From Dehalococcoidia bacterium (lineage in GTDB: Bacteria; Chloroflexota; Dehalococcoidia; SM23-28-2; RBG-16-64-32), in contig JAUYGU010000063.1 in assembly GCA_030690405.1 (NCBI GenBank), positions 1 through 48,594 on the forward strand: a stretch of DNA of 48,594 bases, in the 5' to 3' direction. The notes below the pieces were generated by a model. The model was not told the DNA's origin and did not search any database. It worked only from the letters and a program-made list of their open reading frames with translations. Position numbers and translations under genes: made by a program. Within the stretch, counting starts at the first letter, position 1. Every line of letters begins with the position of its first letter. Shown here piece by piece: positions 8,923 to 17,397 of the stretch.

Positions 8923-9649
8923 GTTCTTCGTGCCGCCGGGGGTGATCGAGGGCGTGGAGGTCTCCCTCCCGCCGGAGCTGGCCCGCCGCCTGGCTACCGT
9001 CCTCCGCCTCAAGCGCGGCGACCGCGTACTCCTGGCCGACGGCCGCGGCCGCGACTTCGAGGTGGAGATCACGGCGCTGACGCCGCGCTCCGGTGCGGCG
9101 ACGGTCTTGCTGGAGCGGCCATCGCCGCCTGAACCCCGGGTGGATGTGGTGCTGTACCAGTCGCTGGTGCGGCCCCAGCGGTTCGATCTGGTGCTGGAGA
9201 AGGGGACGGAGCTCGGCGTGTCCCGCTTCGTGCCACTGATCAGCGACCGTGCCCAGGTGAAGACCGAAGGCGGCTCACAGCGGGCGGAGCGCTGGCGGCG
9301 CATCGTCACGGAGGCGGCGGAGCAGTGCGGACGCGGGCGCGTCCCCGCCGTCGACCCGCCCCTCGCCTTCGCGGAGGCGGTGCGGACGGCGCCCGGCCTG
9401 CGGCTGCTCCCCTGGGAGGGCGAACGCTCGCTGGGCCTGCGGACGTACCTGCGCGGCGTGAAGCCGAAGCTCACCATCGTATGCGTGTTCGTCGGGCCGG
9501 AGGGTGGCTTCGCGGCGGAGGAGGCGGCGCTGGCCCGCGAGGCCGGCTGCGTCGCCATCTCGCTCGGCCCGCGCATCCTCCGCTCGGAGACGGCGGGCAT
9601 CGTCGCCGCCGCGCTCGTCATGCACGAAATGGGCGAGCTGGGGGACTAA
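8915..9649 (+). CDS. rsmE: 16S rRNA (uracil1498-N3)-methyltransferase RsmE
   Basis: A 244-residue SPOUT-fold methyltransferase that modifies U1498 of 16S rRNA. It begins RRFFVPPG, the usual family start. Later come VLYQSLVRPQRFDLVLEKGTELG, the SAM-binding knot segment VFVGPEGGFAAEE, and SLGPRILRSETA near the end. The GTG at 8915 is chosen because it gives the family N-terminus; it overlaps the end of prmA by 8 nt, so the two genes are translationally coupled. The pairing prmA-rsmE is common in bacteria. Confidence 0.95.
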
Positions 9650-9650
9650 T

Positions 9651-9680
9651 GTAGGGGCCGACCTTCAGGTCTGGCCCTAC
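9651..9680. terminator. Hairpin between convergent rsmE and M23 genes
   Basis: GTAGGGGCC and TGGCCCTAC form the outer stem, GACCT and AGGTC the inner one. It sits two bases after the rsmE stop and 85 bp beyond the end of the opposing M23 gene. There is no clear T-run, so it may be a dispersed repeat that also ends transcription. Confidence 0.5.
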
Positions 9681-9722
9681 GCGCGCGAATGGCCCTACTC
9701 CACGCCGCGCCGTGGCGGCGCC

Positions 9723-9754
9723 AATCTGTGTTCAATCTGTGCTCATCTGTGGCC
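9723..9754. repeat. Dispersed ATCTGTG repeat
   Basis: AATCTGTGTTC, AATCTGTGCTC and ATCTGTGGCC lie in a row with a period near 11 bp. Related copies are at 28373-28392 and, inverted, at 46120-46148. It is non-coding and lies between two convergent genes. Confidence 0.7.
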
Positions 9755-9764
9755 AGAGCCTGCC

Positions 9765-10724
9765 CTACTCCAGCGGCCCCTTCAGCAGCAGCATCGGGTC
9801 CACGCGCACGCCGTGGATGCGCGCCTCCCAGTGCAGGTGGTCGCCGCTGACGAAGCCGGTCGCGCCCACCTTGCCCACGATATCGCCCTTCGTCACCTCC
9901 TGCCCTGCCGTCACCGCTATCGACGACAGGTGGTGGTAGCCGGTGAGGAGCCCGGCGCCGTGGTCGATGATCACGGAGTTCCCCAGCAGGTACAGCGGCT
10001 GCGCCAGCGCCACGCGTCCGCTCGCCGCCGCCGCCACCGGGTCGCCACCGTCCGCCGCGATGTCCGTGCCGCCGTGGGTATCGAACGCGGCGCCGTTGAC
10101 GGAGCGTTGGACGCCGAAGCCGTTCGATATTGGGCCCCGCGCCGGCTGCAGCCACGGCCCCGACCACAGCCGCTGCGGCGTGAACGTCGCGTACGTCTCC
10201 CGGACGGTCTGCCGCTCCGCCGCGATCTTCGCCGCGTCGGAGAGCAGGTCGATGCTCTCATCGGGCACCGTCAGCGTCAGCCGCGGGTAGCCGCCCGCCG
10301 CGACGGTCACGGGGACGGCGCCCATCGATACGCCATCCACGATCACCTCCACGGTGTAGCCGCCGAGCGGGAAGTCCGTCGCCATGCCGATGACGCCGGT
10401 CCAGGCGTCGCCGTTGGGGACCATCGGGTAGCTTCCCCCGTTGAACAGCGCCGCCGCCTCCTTCGTACCCGCGGGCGGGTGCAGCAGCTGCACCAGGAGG
10501 AAGCCGCCCTGCTTCGGGTAGGCGACCGGCAGCGCGATAGACGGAGGGATGGGGGTGGGCGTGGGCTCCGGCGTTGGCATGGGCGTTGGCTTCGGCTTCG
10601 GCGTAGGCGTGGCTGTCGTGGTGGGTGTGGGCGCTTGCGCGCCGCCGCCGGAGCAGGCCGTCGTCGCCACAAGCGTCAGCGCGCAGAGAAGGACGGCAGC
10701 GATCGGGAACCGGAGGGGGCCCAT
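9765..10724 (-). CDS. M23 (LytM-type) peptidase lipoprotein
   Basis: A 319-residue exported protein. The N-terminus is a lipoprotein signal (FPIAAVLLCALTLVATTACS) with the lipobox cysteine, followed by a Thr/Pro-rich spacer (APTPTTTATPTPKPKPTP and more). A middle domain precedes the C-terminal M23 peptidase, where HGGTDIAADGGDPV and HLHWE carry the zinc ligands H, D and HxH. It probably cuts peptidoglycan or binds it at the cell surface. The ATG at 10724 was chosen because it begins the signal sequence; a -10 box ends 7 nt before it. Confidence 0.9.
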   Translation of the reverse strand: MGPLRFPIAAVLLCALTLVATTACSGGGAQAPTPTTTATPTPKPKPTPMPTPEPTPTPIPPSIALPVAYPKQGGFLLVQLLHPPAGTKEAAALFNGGSYPMVPNGDAWTGVIGMATDFPLGGYTVEVIVDGVSMGAVPVTVAAGGYPRLTLTVPDESIDLLSDAAKIAAERQTVRETYATFTPQRLWSGPWLQPARGPISNGFGVQRSVNGAAFDTHGGTDIAADGGDPVAAAASGRVALAQPLYLLGNSVIIDHGAGLLTGYHHLSSIAVTAGQEVTKGDIVGKVGATGFVSGDHLHWEARIHGVRVDPMLLLKGPLE

Positions 10725-10731
10725 CGGTTGT

Positions 10732-10737
10732 ATGTTA
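10732..10737 (-). promoter_or_regulatory. -10 box near the M23 gene start
   Basis: On the minus strand TAACAT ends 7 nt before the ATG at 10724, again implying a leaderless message. Weaker match than the others. Confidence 0.4.
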
Positions 10738-10856
10738 TCGTGAACGCCTCCGGACGGGCCAGGCGGGAGATGGGGGCGCAAGCCTGAACGCAGTTCGGGG
10801 CGGGTTGGGCGGGTCGAAATACTCTGGGGTTGGGGGGTTCGGCTGTCAGCCGGTGC

Positions 10857-10862
10857 TATAAT
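10857..10862 (+). promoter_or_regulatory. -10 box of the moxR operon
   Basis: TATAAT, a perfect -10 hexamer, 98 bp before the GTG of moxR. No good -35 was seen at the standard distance. GCAGGAG precedes the GTG at 10961, so this transcript has an ordinary leader. Confidence 0.55.
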
Positions 10863-10960
10863 CGTAAGACCACACGGGGAGGAGGTGGCGGCGGTTTCCT
10901 CGCCCCCGGCCGCATCCACAGCCCCTCAGCCGTCGTTTATCTGGCAGGAGTCGCCCTGAC

Positions 10961-11911
10961 GTGGATGCCAGGTCGGTAGCGCATCGCATCGCGGAAAACG
11001 TAGAGCGCGTCATCATCGGCAAGCGCGGGCAGGTGGAGCTTGCCGTGATGACCCTGATGTGCGGCGGCCACCTGTTGGTGGAGGACGTGCCGGGCGTCGG
11101 CAAGACGATGCTCGCCCGCAGCCTCGCCCGCTCCAGCGGCTGCTCCTTCAGCCGCATCCAGTTCACGCCCGATCTTCTCCCCTCCGACGTCACCGGCGTC
11201 TCCATCTACAACCAGAAAAGCGGCGACTTCCAGTTCCGGCCGGGGCCGCTGTTGACCCAGGTCGTGCTCGCCGACGAGATCAACCGCGCGACGCCGAAGA
11301 CTCAGTCCGCCCTGCTGGAGGCGATGGAGGAGCGGCAGGTCACCGTGGATGGTGTCACCCACCCCACGCCGCAGCCGTTCATGGTGATGGCCACCCAGAA
11401 CCCGATTGAGTACGAAGGGACGTTCCCCCTCCCCGAGGCGCAGCTCGACCGTTTCATGATCCGCCTGGAGCTCGGCTACCCCGCCGCCCATGACGAGGTG
11501 GCGATGATGGACCGCCAGTTGCACAGCCACCCGCTGGAGGAGCTGGAGCAGGTCTGCGGCGCGGAGGAGGTCATCGCGCTGCAGGATGCCGTCCACGATG
11601 TCTACGTGGACGTCCTCATCAAGCAGTACATCGTCGCTCTGACGGACGCCACCCGCAACCACGACTCGGTCTACCTTGGCGCCTCTCCCCGCGGCTCCCT
11701 CGCCCTGCAGCGGCTGGGCCAGGCGCGCGCCCTCCTTGACGGCCGCGACTTCGTCCTCCCGGACGACATCGGGGCGCTGGCCTACCCTGCCCTCGGCCAC
11801 AGGATCATCCTCAACGCCCAGGCGCGGGTGAAGGGGCTCACGGCCACCCAGGTCGTAGAGCAGTGCCGGGAGCGGCTGCCCGTGCCCGGCGTGCGGGCAC
11901 GGCGCTCCTAA
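10961..11911 (+). CDS. MoxR-family AAA ATPase
   Basis: A 316-residue cytosolic AAA+ ATPase with Walker [10 protein letters not shown], Walker [10 protein letters not shown], sensor 1 MATQNP and [11 protein letters not shown]. MoxR proteins act as chaperones for maturation of partner proteins, often ones encoded next to DUF58 and transglutaminase-like genes as here. The start is GTG, with GCAGGAG upstream. DUF58 follows after 9 nt and the TgpA-like gene after that, so the three form an operon. Confidence 0.95.
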   Translation: MDARSVAHRIAENVERVIIGKRGQVELAVMTLMCGGHLLVEDVPGVGKTMLARSLARSSGCSFSRIQFTPDLLPSDVTGVSIYNQKSGDFQFRPGPLLTQVVLADEINRATPKTQSALLEAMEERQVTVDGVTHPTPQPFMVMATQNPIEYEGTFPLPEAQLDRFMIRLELGYPAAHDEVAMMDRQLHSHPLEELEQVCGAEEVIALQDAVHDVYVDVLIKQYIVALTDATRNHDSVYLGASPRGSLALQRLGQARALLDGRDFVLPDDIGALAYPALGHRIILNAQARVKGLTATQVVEQCRERLPVPGVRARRS

Positions 11912-11920
11912 GAGGCTGTC

Positions 11921-13219
11921 ATGGGACGGGCGTTCAAGGGGCTCTTCCGGCTTCTCAGGCGGAACCAGAACCTGCTCTTCGTCGTCGTCGCCTTCGGCAC
12001 CACGCTCGGGCTGGCCGCGGTCAGCGGCTACTGGCTGTTCTACCGCGCCGCCTACGTCATCGGCGGGCTGGTGCCCATCTGCTTCGTCTGGGCGCGTGGC
12101 AGCTTGCGCAAGCTGGAGGTCACGGTCGAGCGCGCGACGGACCGACTCCAGGTGGGCCAGCGCGCCGAGGCGCGCGTGCGGCTCAGCAGCGGCACCTTCT
12201 ACCCGAAGCTCCTCCTGGAAGTCGAGGACCTGACGGACATGCCCGGCGTCCTGCCGCGAACGGTCATCTCCCTCCCCGCGCACGGCCAGCGCAACTGGAA
12301 GCTCAGCCTGCCCTGCACCCGGCGCGGCGTCTTCTCCGTCGGCCCCATCCGCGTCTCCACCGGCGACCCCTTCGGGCTGTTCCGCTTCAGCCGCACCTAC
12401 GGCGCCAGCCATCCCCTGCTGGTCCTCCCGCTTCCGGAGGAGCTGCCGTACTTCTGGGCCCCGCCCGCTCAGCTGCCCGGCGAGGGCACGGTCCGCCGGC
12501 GCACCCACTACGTCACCCCGAACGCCGCCGCCGTCCGGGACTACCAGCCCGGCGATAGCTTCAACCGTATCCACTGGCCCTCCACCGCGCGCCTCAACCG
12601 CCTGATGGTGAAGACGTTCGAGATGGACCCGACCAGCGATATCTTCCTCCTCCTGGACCTCGACGCCGCCGTTCAGGCCGGCGAGGGCGACGACAGCACG
12701 GAGGAGTACGGCGTGCGAATCGCCGCCTCGCTGGCGGCCCACTTCCTTGAGGCGAACCGGATGCTGGGACTTCTCGCTTCCGGGAGCGAGAGGGTGGCGC
12801 TGGAGCCCGCGCGCGGAGCGCAGCACTACCACCGCATCCTGGAGGCGCTCGCCCTGGCGCGGGCGGACGGAGACGTGTCGCTGGCGAGAGTCCTGCAGGA
12901 CGAGGATCGGCGGTTCGGCCGGCACACTACGCTCATCGTGATTACGCCCTCGGTGGACGAGGCGTGGGTGACGGCGATGCAGGCGCTGGTGCAGCGCGGC
13001 GCCCGCGCCGCCGTGGCGCTAGTCGACCCCAGCAGCTTCGGGAGTGCCGATAACGCCCTCCTGCCGTTCAGCACCCTCGTCGCCAGCGATATCCTCACCT
13101 ACCTCGTGCGCTGCGGCGATGACCTCTCGCCGGCGCTCGGTCCGGGGGGCGCCGCCGCTCAGCCCTTGCTCGATCGACAGAAGGCCATGCCCGGCGGCAG
13201 GCGGGCGGGAGTGCGATAG
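11921..13219 (+). CDS. DUF58 protein, MoxR partner
   Basis: A 432-residue protein with two N-terminal membrane helices (LLFVVVAFGTTLGLAAVSGY and FYRAAYVIGGLVPICFVW), a beta-sandwich region, and the DUF58 signature VRDYQPGDSFNRIHWPSTAR near residue 205. The C-terminal half looks like a von Willebrand A-type fold (FLLLDLDAAV near 243). Such proteins are usual companions of MoxR and TgpA. The stop is 2 nt before the next gene's GTG, a tight operon. Confidence 0.92.
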   Translation: MGRAFKGLFRLLRRNQNLLFVVVAFGTTLGLAAVSGYWLFYRAAYVIGGLVPICFVWARGSLRKLEVTVERATDRLQVGQRAEARVRLSSGTFYPKLLLEVEDLTDMPGVLPRTVISLPAHGQRNWKLSLPCTRRGVFSVGPIRVSTGDPFGLFRFSRTYGASHPLLVLPLPEELPYFWAPPAQLPGEGTVRRRTHYVTPNAAAVRDYQPGDSFNRIHWPSTARLNRLMVKTFEMDPTSDIFLLLDLDAAVQAGEGDDSTEEYGVRIAASLAAHFLEANRMLGLLASGSERVALEPARGAQHYHRILEALALARADGDVSLARVLQDEDRRFGRHTTLIVITPSVDEAWVTAMQALVQRGARAAVALVDPSSFGSADNALLPFSTLVASDILTYLVRCGDDLSPALGPGGAAAQPLLDRQKAMPGGRRAGVR

Positions 13220-13221
13220 CC

Positions 13222-15729
13222 GTGGCGCAGATGGAGTGGACCCAACCGGTGGCGCCGCCCGCCGCCGTACCTGCCGAAGCGGCGCGTCTCAGGCGGCTGG
13301 CTTCCCGCTTCTCCGATTGGGAGGACTGGCTGACGTTCGCCCTGGCCGCGGGCGCCGTGCTCGGCGTCTCGGTCTCCCTCGAAGACTCCGGCTGGTCCCG
13401 CGACATGCCGGACCTGACGCTGGTCGGCCTGCTGGCCCTGCTCCTCGCGCTGCTGCTGGCCCGTTCGCCCCTGCCGATGCTGCTCGCCTGGCCGGCGGCC
13501 GTCATCGCTGGCGCCGGCGTCGTCGCCTGGCAGACGCTGGAGGCGGTCGGTCCGGGCAGCCTGGAGGCGCGCCTCGACGCCGTCTACTTCCGGTTCGAGA
13601 GGTGGTTCCACCTCGCCTTCAGCGGCGGCATCAGCAACGACTCGCTGCCCTTCAACACGCTGGTCATCGGCCTGGCCTGGCTGGGCGTCTTCCTCTCCGG
13701 CTGGAGCATCTACCGCTGGCACAACGCCTGGCTTGGCCTGATTCCGGGCGGCATAGCCCTGTTCATGAACATGCTGTTCATCAACGACACCCTGCCCTTA
13801 GAGGTCTTCCTCTACGTCATGTGCGGCTTTCTCCTCGTCATGCGAACGAACCTCGTATCGCAGATGCGGCGCTGGCGGGCCGAGGGCGTAAGCTACCCGC
13901 CGCTGATCAGCCTCTCCTACCTTCACTACACCGTCTGGGCAGGCCTGTTCCTGATGGCCGCCTCCTGGATCGCGCCGGTGGGCCCGTTCACCACTCCCAC
14001 CGTAGTCGGCTCCCTCAGCGAGCGGTTCGAAGGCCTCGGCGTCCATTTCGCCCGCCTCGCCGGCCCCCTGCGCGTCCACAAGATCGTCCCCGTCCACGAT
14101 TACACGGCCGTCCTCCCCTTCCAGGGCTCGATCGACCTGGGCGAGCGCGAGCTGCTCTCGGTCAAGGTGAGAGACCCGACTATCGAAGGGCCTATCATCC
14201 TCCGCGGCGCTGTCTACGAAGAGTACGCGTCGGGCGGCTGGAAGGCGGGCTCCCGCCGCGAGGTCGACGTGCCTTCGCCGATGGTGCGGCTGGACACCCT
14301 GGACGAGGCTGGGGCCGGCGGGCGCATCGTCCCGATCACCGTGACGGTGGAGGCGAAGAGCGTCGTCGGCACGGTGCTGTTCACGCCCGGCCAGCCGCTG
14401 TCCGCCAACGTCCCCGCCCGCGCCAAGCTGGCGGACGGCTCAATCACCGAGCTTAGCGCCAGGGTCAGGGGTGGGACGCCGGCCCTCAGAAGGACGCCAA
14501 CCGTTGACATGCCGCGGGACGGCGGTACCTCGCTCAGCGACGACGAGGTGCTGGAGCGGCTGCCCGAGGGCTGGACCGGCCTCTACGTGCGCCGCAGCGA
14601 AAACGGCGTCGTGCAGGCCGTGGGGGCCGTCCCCGCCGGCGAGGCGCCGGACGTCCTCGTCCTCAGCCCCCGCGAGAAGCTGGAGGAGGGCGAGTCGTAC
14701 GGCGTGCTCGGCCTCGTCCGCGACGTCTCGCCAGACGAGCTGCGCGCGGCGCCTTCGTTCGCGTACCCGCAGTGGGTCTCGCGCGCCTACCTGGGCCTGC
14801 CGGAGATGCCGGACCGCGTGGCGGAGCTCGCCGTGCAGGTCGCCGGCGCCGAGCCCACCGCCTACGACCGGGCGAAGGCGATAGAGTCGTACCTGCGCGA
14901 GTTTCCGATCGACTACGGCATCGGCGATACGCCGCCCGGCCTCGACACCGTGGACTACTTCCTGTTCGAGGCGAAGGCCGGCTACTTCGACTACCACGCC
15001 TCGGCGATGGTGGTGCTGCTGCGGTCGCTCGGCGTGCCCGCCCGCCTCGCCGCGGGCTTCGTCGTCGACACCAAGGACTTCGACGACGACAAGGACGCCT
15101 ACGTGGTGCAGGACCAGGACGTGTACGCCTGGGCGGAGGTCTACTTCCCGGGCGAGGGCTGGGTGGAGTTCAACCCTTCGCCGGACCGCCCGGCGGAGCT
15201 CCGCCCGAAGGAGACCGGCGGCGACATTCAGGTACCGCCCGTGGACCTGCGCGACATACGCGACCTTCCCGTCTCCACCGGTGGCATCTTCCCCTTCGAG
15301 CCGCCTGACCTGAGTGGCCAGACGCAGGGCGCCTCGGGCGGCTCCGGCCCCGGCTACCCCCTCTGGATCGCGCTCGGCGTGGCCGGCTTCCTGGCGGCCG
15401 TCGCCGGCAGCGCCGCCCTCGGCTGGCGGCGTAGCGTCGACGGCCTGCCCTACCAGCAGCAGCTCTGGGAGAAGACGGTGCGCCTCGCCTCCTGGGCGGG
15501 CCATCCCCCCCGGCCCGGCCAGACCCCAGCGTCCTTCGCCGGCGCGCTCGCCCGCCGCTTCCGCAGCCTCCGCGACGTCGACCTGCTGGCGCAGGCCTAC
15601 GGCCGCTCGCGGTTCGGGCGCAGCGACGCGCTGGAGGTGGAGGAGCGACAGCGGCTGGCGCGCGCCTGGGCGAAGCTACGGGCGACGCTGGTCTGGCAGG
15701 CCGTCCGGCGGCTGTGGCCCAGGCGATGA
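13222..15729 (+). CDS. TgpA-like transglutaminase-fold protein, catalytic triad lost
   Basis: An 835-residue membrane protein: about six N-terminal helices (DUF3488 part), an extracytoplasmic region, a transglutaminase-like domain, one more helix (about 709-732) and a cytosolic DUF4129-like tail. In active members the triad is Cys in GYC, His in HAW and Asp in DPTP. Here the corresponding residues are Phe589 (GYFDYHASA), Tyr635 (YAWAEVY) and Asn651 (FNPSP). All three are replaced, while the surrounding fold residues (LLRSLGVPARLAAGF, PGEGWVEF) are kept. It therefore looks like a pseudoenzyme. The start is GTG. Confidence 0.9.
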   Translation: MAQMEWTQPVAPPAAVPAEAARLRRLASRFSDWEDWLTFALAAGAVLGVSVSLEDSGWSRDMPDLTLVGLLALLLALLLARSPLPMLLAWPAAVIAGAGVVAWQTLEAVGPGSLEARLDAVYFRFERWFHLAFSGGISNDSLPFNTLVIGLAWLGVFLSGWSIYRWHNAWLGLIPGGIALFMNMLFINDTLPLEVFLYVMCGFLLVMRTNLVSQMRRWRAEGVSYPPLISLSYLHYTVWAGLFLMAASWIAPVGPFTTPTVVGSLSERFEGLGVHFARLAGPLRVHKIVPVHDYTAVLPFQGSIDLGERELLSVKVRDPTIEGPIILRGAVYEEYASGGWKAGSRREVDVPSPMVRLDTLDEAGAGGRIVPITVTVEAKSVVGTVLFTPGQPLSANVPARAKLADGSITELSARVRGGTPALRRTPTVDMPRDGGTSLSDDEVLERLPEGWTGLYVRRSENGVVQAVGAVPAGEAPDVLVLSPREKLEEGESYGVLGLVRDVSPDELRAAPSFAYPQWVSRAYLGLPEMPDRVAELAVQVAGAEPTAYDRAKAIESYLREFPIDYGIGDTPPGLDTVDYFLFEAKAGYFDYHASAMVVLLRSLGVPARLAAGFVVDTKDFDDDKDAYVVQDQDVYAWAEVYFPGEGWVEFNPSPDRPAELRPKETGGDIQVPPVDLRDIRDLPVSTGGIFPFEPPDLSGQTQGASGGSGPGYPLWIALGVAGFLAAVAGSAALGWRRSVDGLPYQQQLWEKTVRLASWAGHPPRPGQTPASFAGALARRFRSLRDVDLLAQAYGRSRFGRSDALEVEERQRLARAWAKLRATLVWQAVRRLWPRR

Positions 15730-16271
15730 CCAGCCCGTCTGGGAGGTTCTACCTCGTCGAGACGAAGCTGGGCTGGATAGGGCTCGTCCTATCGCCCAAC
15801 GGCCCTGCGGGCGTCCGCCTGCGCGCCATCACCCTGCCCCGAGCGGGCCGCGACGACGCCCTGCGGGAGGTCGTGGAGCTGGGCGCGCTGGAGCCCGCCT
15901 CCGAGGCGGAAGCCGGCGACATCGCGCGACGGGTGAAGGCGCTCGCGGAGGGGCAACCGGCGGACCTCGCGGGCGTCATCGATTGGGACAGCCTGTCCGC
16001 CAACGGGCGGAGCGTCACGGGCTTCCGCCGCGCCGTGATGGAGGAGGCGCTGCGCATCCCCCGCGGCGAGACCCGCACCTACGGCTGGCTCGCCGAGAGG
16101 GTGGGCCGTCCGCGCGCCGCCCGCGCCGTCGGCCGCGTGATGGCGACGAACCCCCTGCCCATCGTCATCCCCTGCCACCGCGTCATCGGCAGCGACGGCT
16201 CCCTCCGCGGCTACGGCGCTGGCCTCTGGATGAAGGAAGCGCTCCTGCGCGCAGAGGGGGCGAGGGGGTAG
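15726..16271 (+). CDS. ogt: Methylated-DNA-protein alkyltransferase
   Basis: A 181-residue protein that removes alkyl groups from O6-alkylguanine by transfer to its own cysteine. The active site IVIPCHRVIG with Cys, and the C-terminal DGSLRGYGAGLWMKEALL, are the family signature. FRRAVMEEALRIPRGETRTYGWLAE is the DNA-binding helix region. The ATG at 15726 is chosen because it overlaps the TGA of the TgpA-like gene (ATGA); a GTG at 15714 is possible. Whether it is Ogt-type or a related family member is not certain. Confidence 0.92.
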   Translation: MTSPSGRFYLVETKLGWIGLVLSPNGPAGVRLRAITLPRAGRDDALREVVELGALEPASEAEAGDIARRVKALAEGQPADLAGVIDWDSLSANGRSVTGFRRAVMEEALRIPRGETRTYGWLAERVGRPRAARAVGRVMATNPLPIVIPCHRVIGSDGSLRGYGAGLWMKEALLRAEGARG

Positions 16272-16277
16272 GGGGGC

Positions 16278-16697
16278 CTAAGAGGGAACAGCAACACCGG
16301 GCGCCGGCACGATCCGGAACTGAATCCGTTTGGCTTCCTGATCCTCTACTTTCGCGACGATCACAAAGTTACCGGGCTTCTCCACGCCGAGTACGCCATT
16401 CAGAGCAACCACAACGCGCTGTGCCTGGCCCATTGGAAGCCCGGGAGGACGGCCGACTTCAAGTTGGCCGGTCATCTTAGCCGCTTCATGACCGTCCTCG
16501 TCCAGAACCTCCACCGTCAAGTTGTGTCGCTGGTTGGTTTCATTCCATGGTACGCTCAGGCCTAGGCCGATCGCAAAAGGATGCTGAGCAGGGAATCCAC
16601 TATTGATGGTCATGACGTCCCAGCCTCCTCCGAGCATGTAAAGCTTACCGCCTATAGCTTGCGCGGCATCTGCCAAGATGAGGAACTCTACTTCCAT
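16278..16697 (-). CDS. DUF6941-like protein, function unknown
   Basis: A 139-residue soluble protein beginning MEVEFLILADAAQAIGGKLY and continuing MLGGGWDVM, which fits the DUF6941 family of small beta-rich proteins. The remaining sequence shows alternating beta strands (HNLTVEVLDEDGHEAAKM, QRVVVALNGV). No catalytic motif is visible. The ATG at 16697 gives the family start; a GTG 12 bp upstream (16709) is also possible. It is divergent from the toxin-antitoxin pair, sharing a 60-bp AT-richer gap with ATACAATGTAATAC. Confidence 0.7.
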   Translation of the reverse strand: MEVEFLILADAAQAIGGKLYMLGGGWDVMTINSGFPAQHPFAIGLGLSVPWNETNQRHNLTVEVLDEDGHEAAKMTGQLEVGRPPGLPMGQAQRVVVALNGVLGVEKPGNFVIVAKVEDQEAKRIQFRIVPAPGVAVPS

Positions 16698-16758
16698 CTT
16701 GCCCTGCACAGCTCCTTGTCATACAATGTAATACAACTGTAGTCACGGAGACACGTGC

Positions 16759-17040
16759 GTGTCAAGTCCGCGTATCTATGATCTGGCCTTCGATGATGAG
16801 AATGAAGATAAACTGTCTCGTCGAGGAATATCGGAAGAAGATGCGCTTGATCTGATTTCTCAACCCTATCTTGTGGTCCGGAATAAACGGCGTGGAAGGG
16901 GGCGTTACAAGGTGATTGGCAAGGACCGTGCCGGCCGCATCTTGACGATCATCTTGGAGCCCACGACAATCAAGACTACTTGGCGGCCAGTCACTGGCTG
17001 GCTCAGTACGGTCGCTGAAAAGGGGCTGTTTGGCGCGTAG
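16759..17040 (+). CDS. BrnT-like toxin (probable)
   Basis: A 93-residue protein: IYDLAFDDENEDKLSRRGIS, then EDALDLISQ, YKVIGKDRAGRILTIILEP and WRPVTGW. The order of a helix with acidic residues, then GKDxxGRxLTI and a C-terminal W/R segment, resembles BrnT ribonuclease-like toxins. It is the first gene of a pair; a ribbon-helix-helix gene follows by 11 bp, as in brnT-brnA. The GTG at 16759 has GGAG 8 nt upstream. Base composition is less GC-rich than neighbours, fitting a mobile module. Catalytic residues could not be assigned with confidence. Confidence 0.6.
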   Translation: MSSPRIYDLAFDDENEDKLSRRGISEEDALDLISQPYLVVRNKRRGRGRYKVIGKDRAGRILTIILEPTTIKTTWRPVTGWLSTVAEKGLFGA

Positions 17041-17051
17041 GAGGCAAGACG

Positions 17052-17381
17052 ATGAGAGAGACAGAGTATCCCCCGCGGGAGGAAGATCAACTCGGAGATT
17101 GGGAAGGTAAGGTGGAGCGGCGTAGACCTCGTCGTGCACCTAGTGCGGTTTTCTCGGTACGGTTCGGTCGCAATGAGATCGCCGCGGTTCGCCGCGCCGC
17201 CGCGAAGGCCGGCGAGCGCACATCGGAGTTCATACGTATTGCCGCGCTGACACGGGCTCGTGGTGGGCAGCGCATTTCTCTAGATATGGTGCCCTCCACG
17301 GGTGCTGCACAGGCAGCACTTAGCACTCCCGAAGCGAACACCTACGCCGTATCTGATTACAATTACGCTCTAGTTGCCTGA
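17052..17381 (+). CDS. Ribbon-helix-helix antitoxin (probable)
   Basis: A 109-residue protein. The stretch AVFSVRFGRNEIAAVRRAAAK followed by GERTSEFIRIAALTRA looks like a ribbon-helix-helix DNA-binding fold (beta strand, helix, turn, helix). The C-terminal 40 residues have no recognisable fold and may wrap the toxin. The ATG follows GGAGG by 7 nt, 11 bp after the toxin gene. It probably represses the pair and neutralises the toxin. It ends 16 bp from the convergent dnaE gene. Confidence 0.6.
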   Translation: MRETEYPPREEDQLGDWEGKVERRRPRRAPSAVFSVRFGRNEIAAVRRAAAKAGERTSEFIRIAALTRARGGQRISLDMVPSTGAAQAALSTPEANTYAVSDYNYALVA

Positions 17382-17397
17382 TTGGGGCGGCGCTCCC

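Noticed and set aside
10545..10635. GTGGGC/GTAGGC hexamer-like repeats as a tandem repeat element
   Set aside because: They encode the Thr/Pro linker of the M23 lipoprotein; the same holds for 29265-29345 in the surface pseudogene.
17318..17326. TTAGCACTC, half of a CIRCE operator
   Set aside because: It lies inside the antitoxin gene with no matching half. dnaK has no CIRCE upstream.
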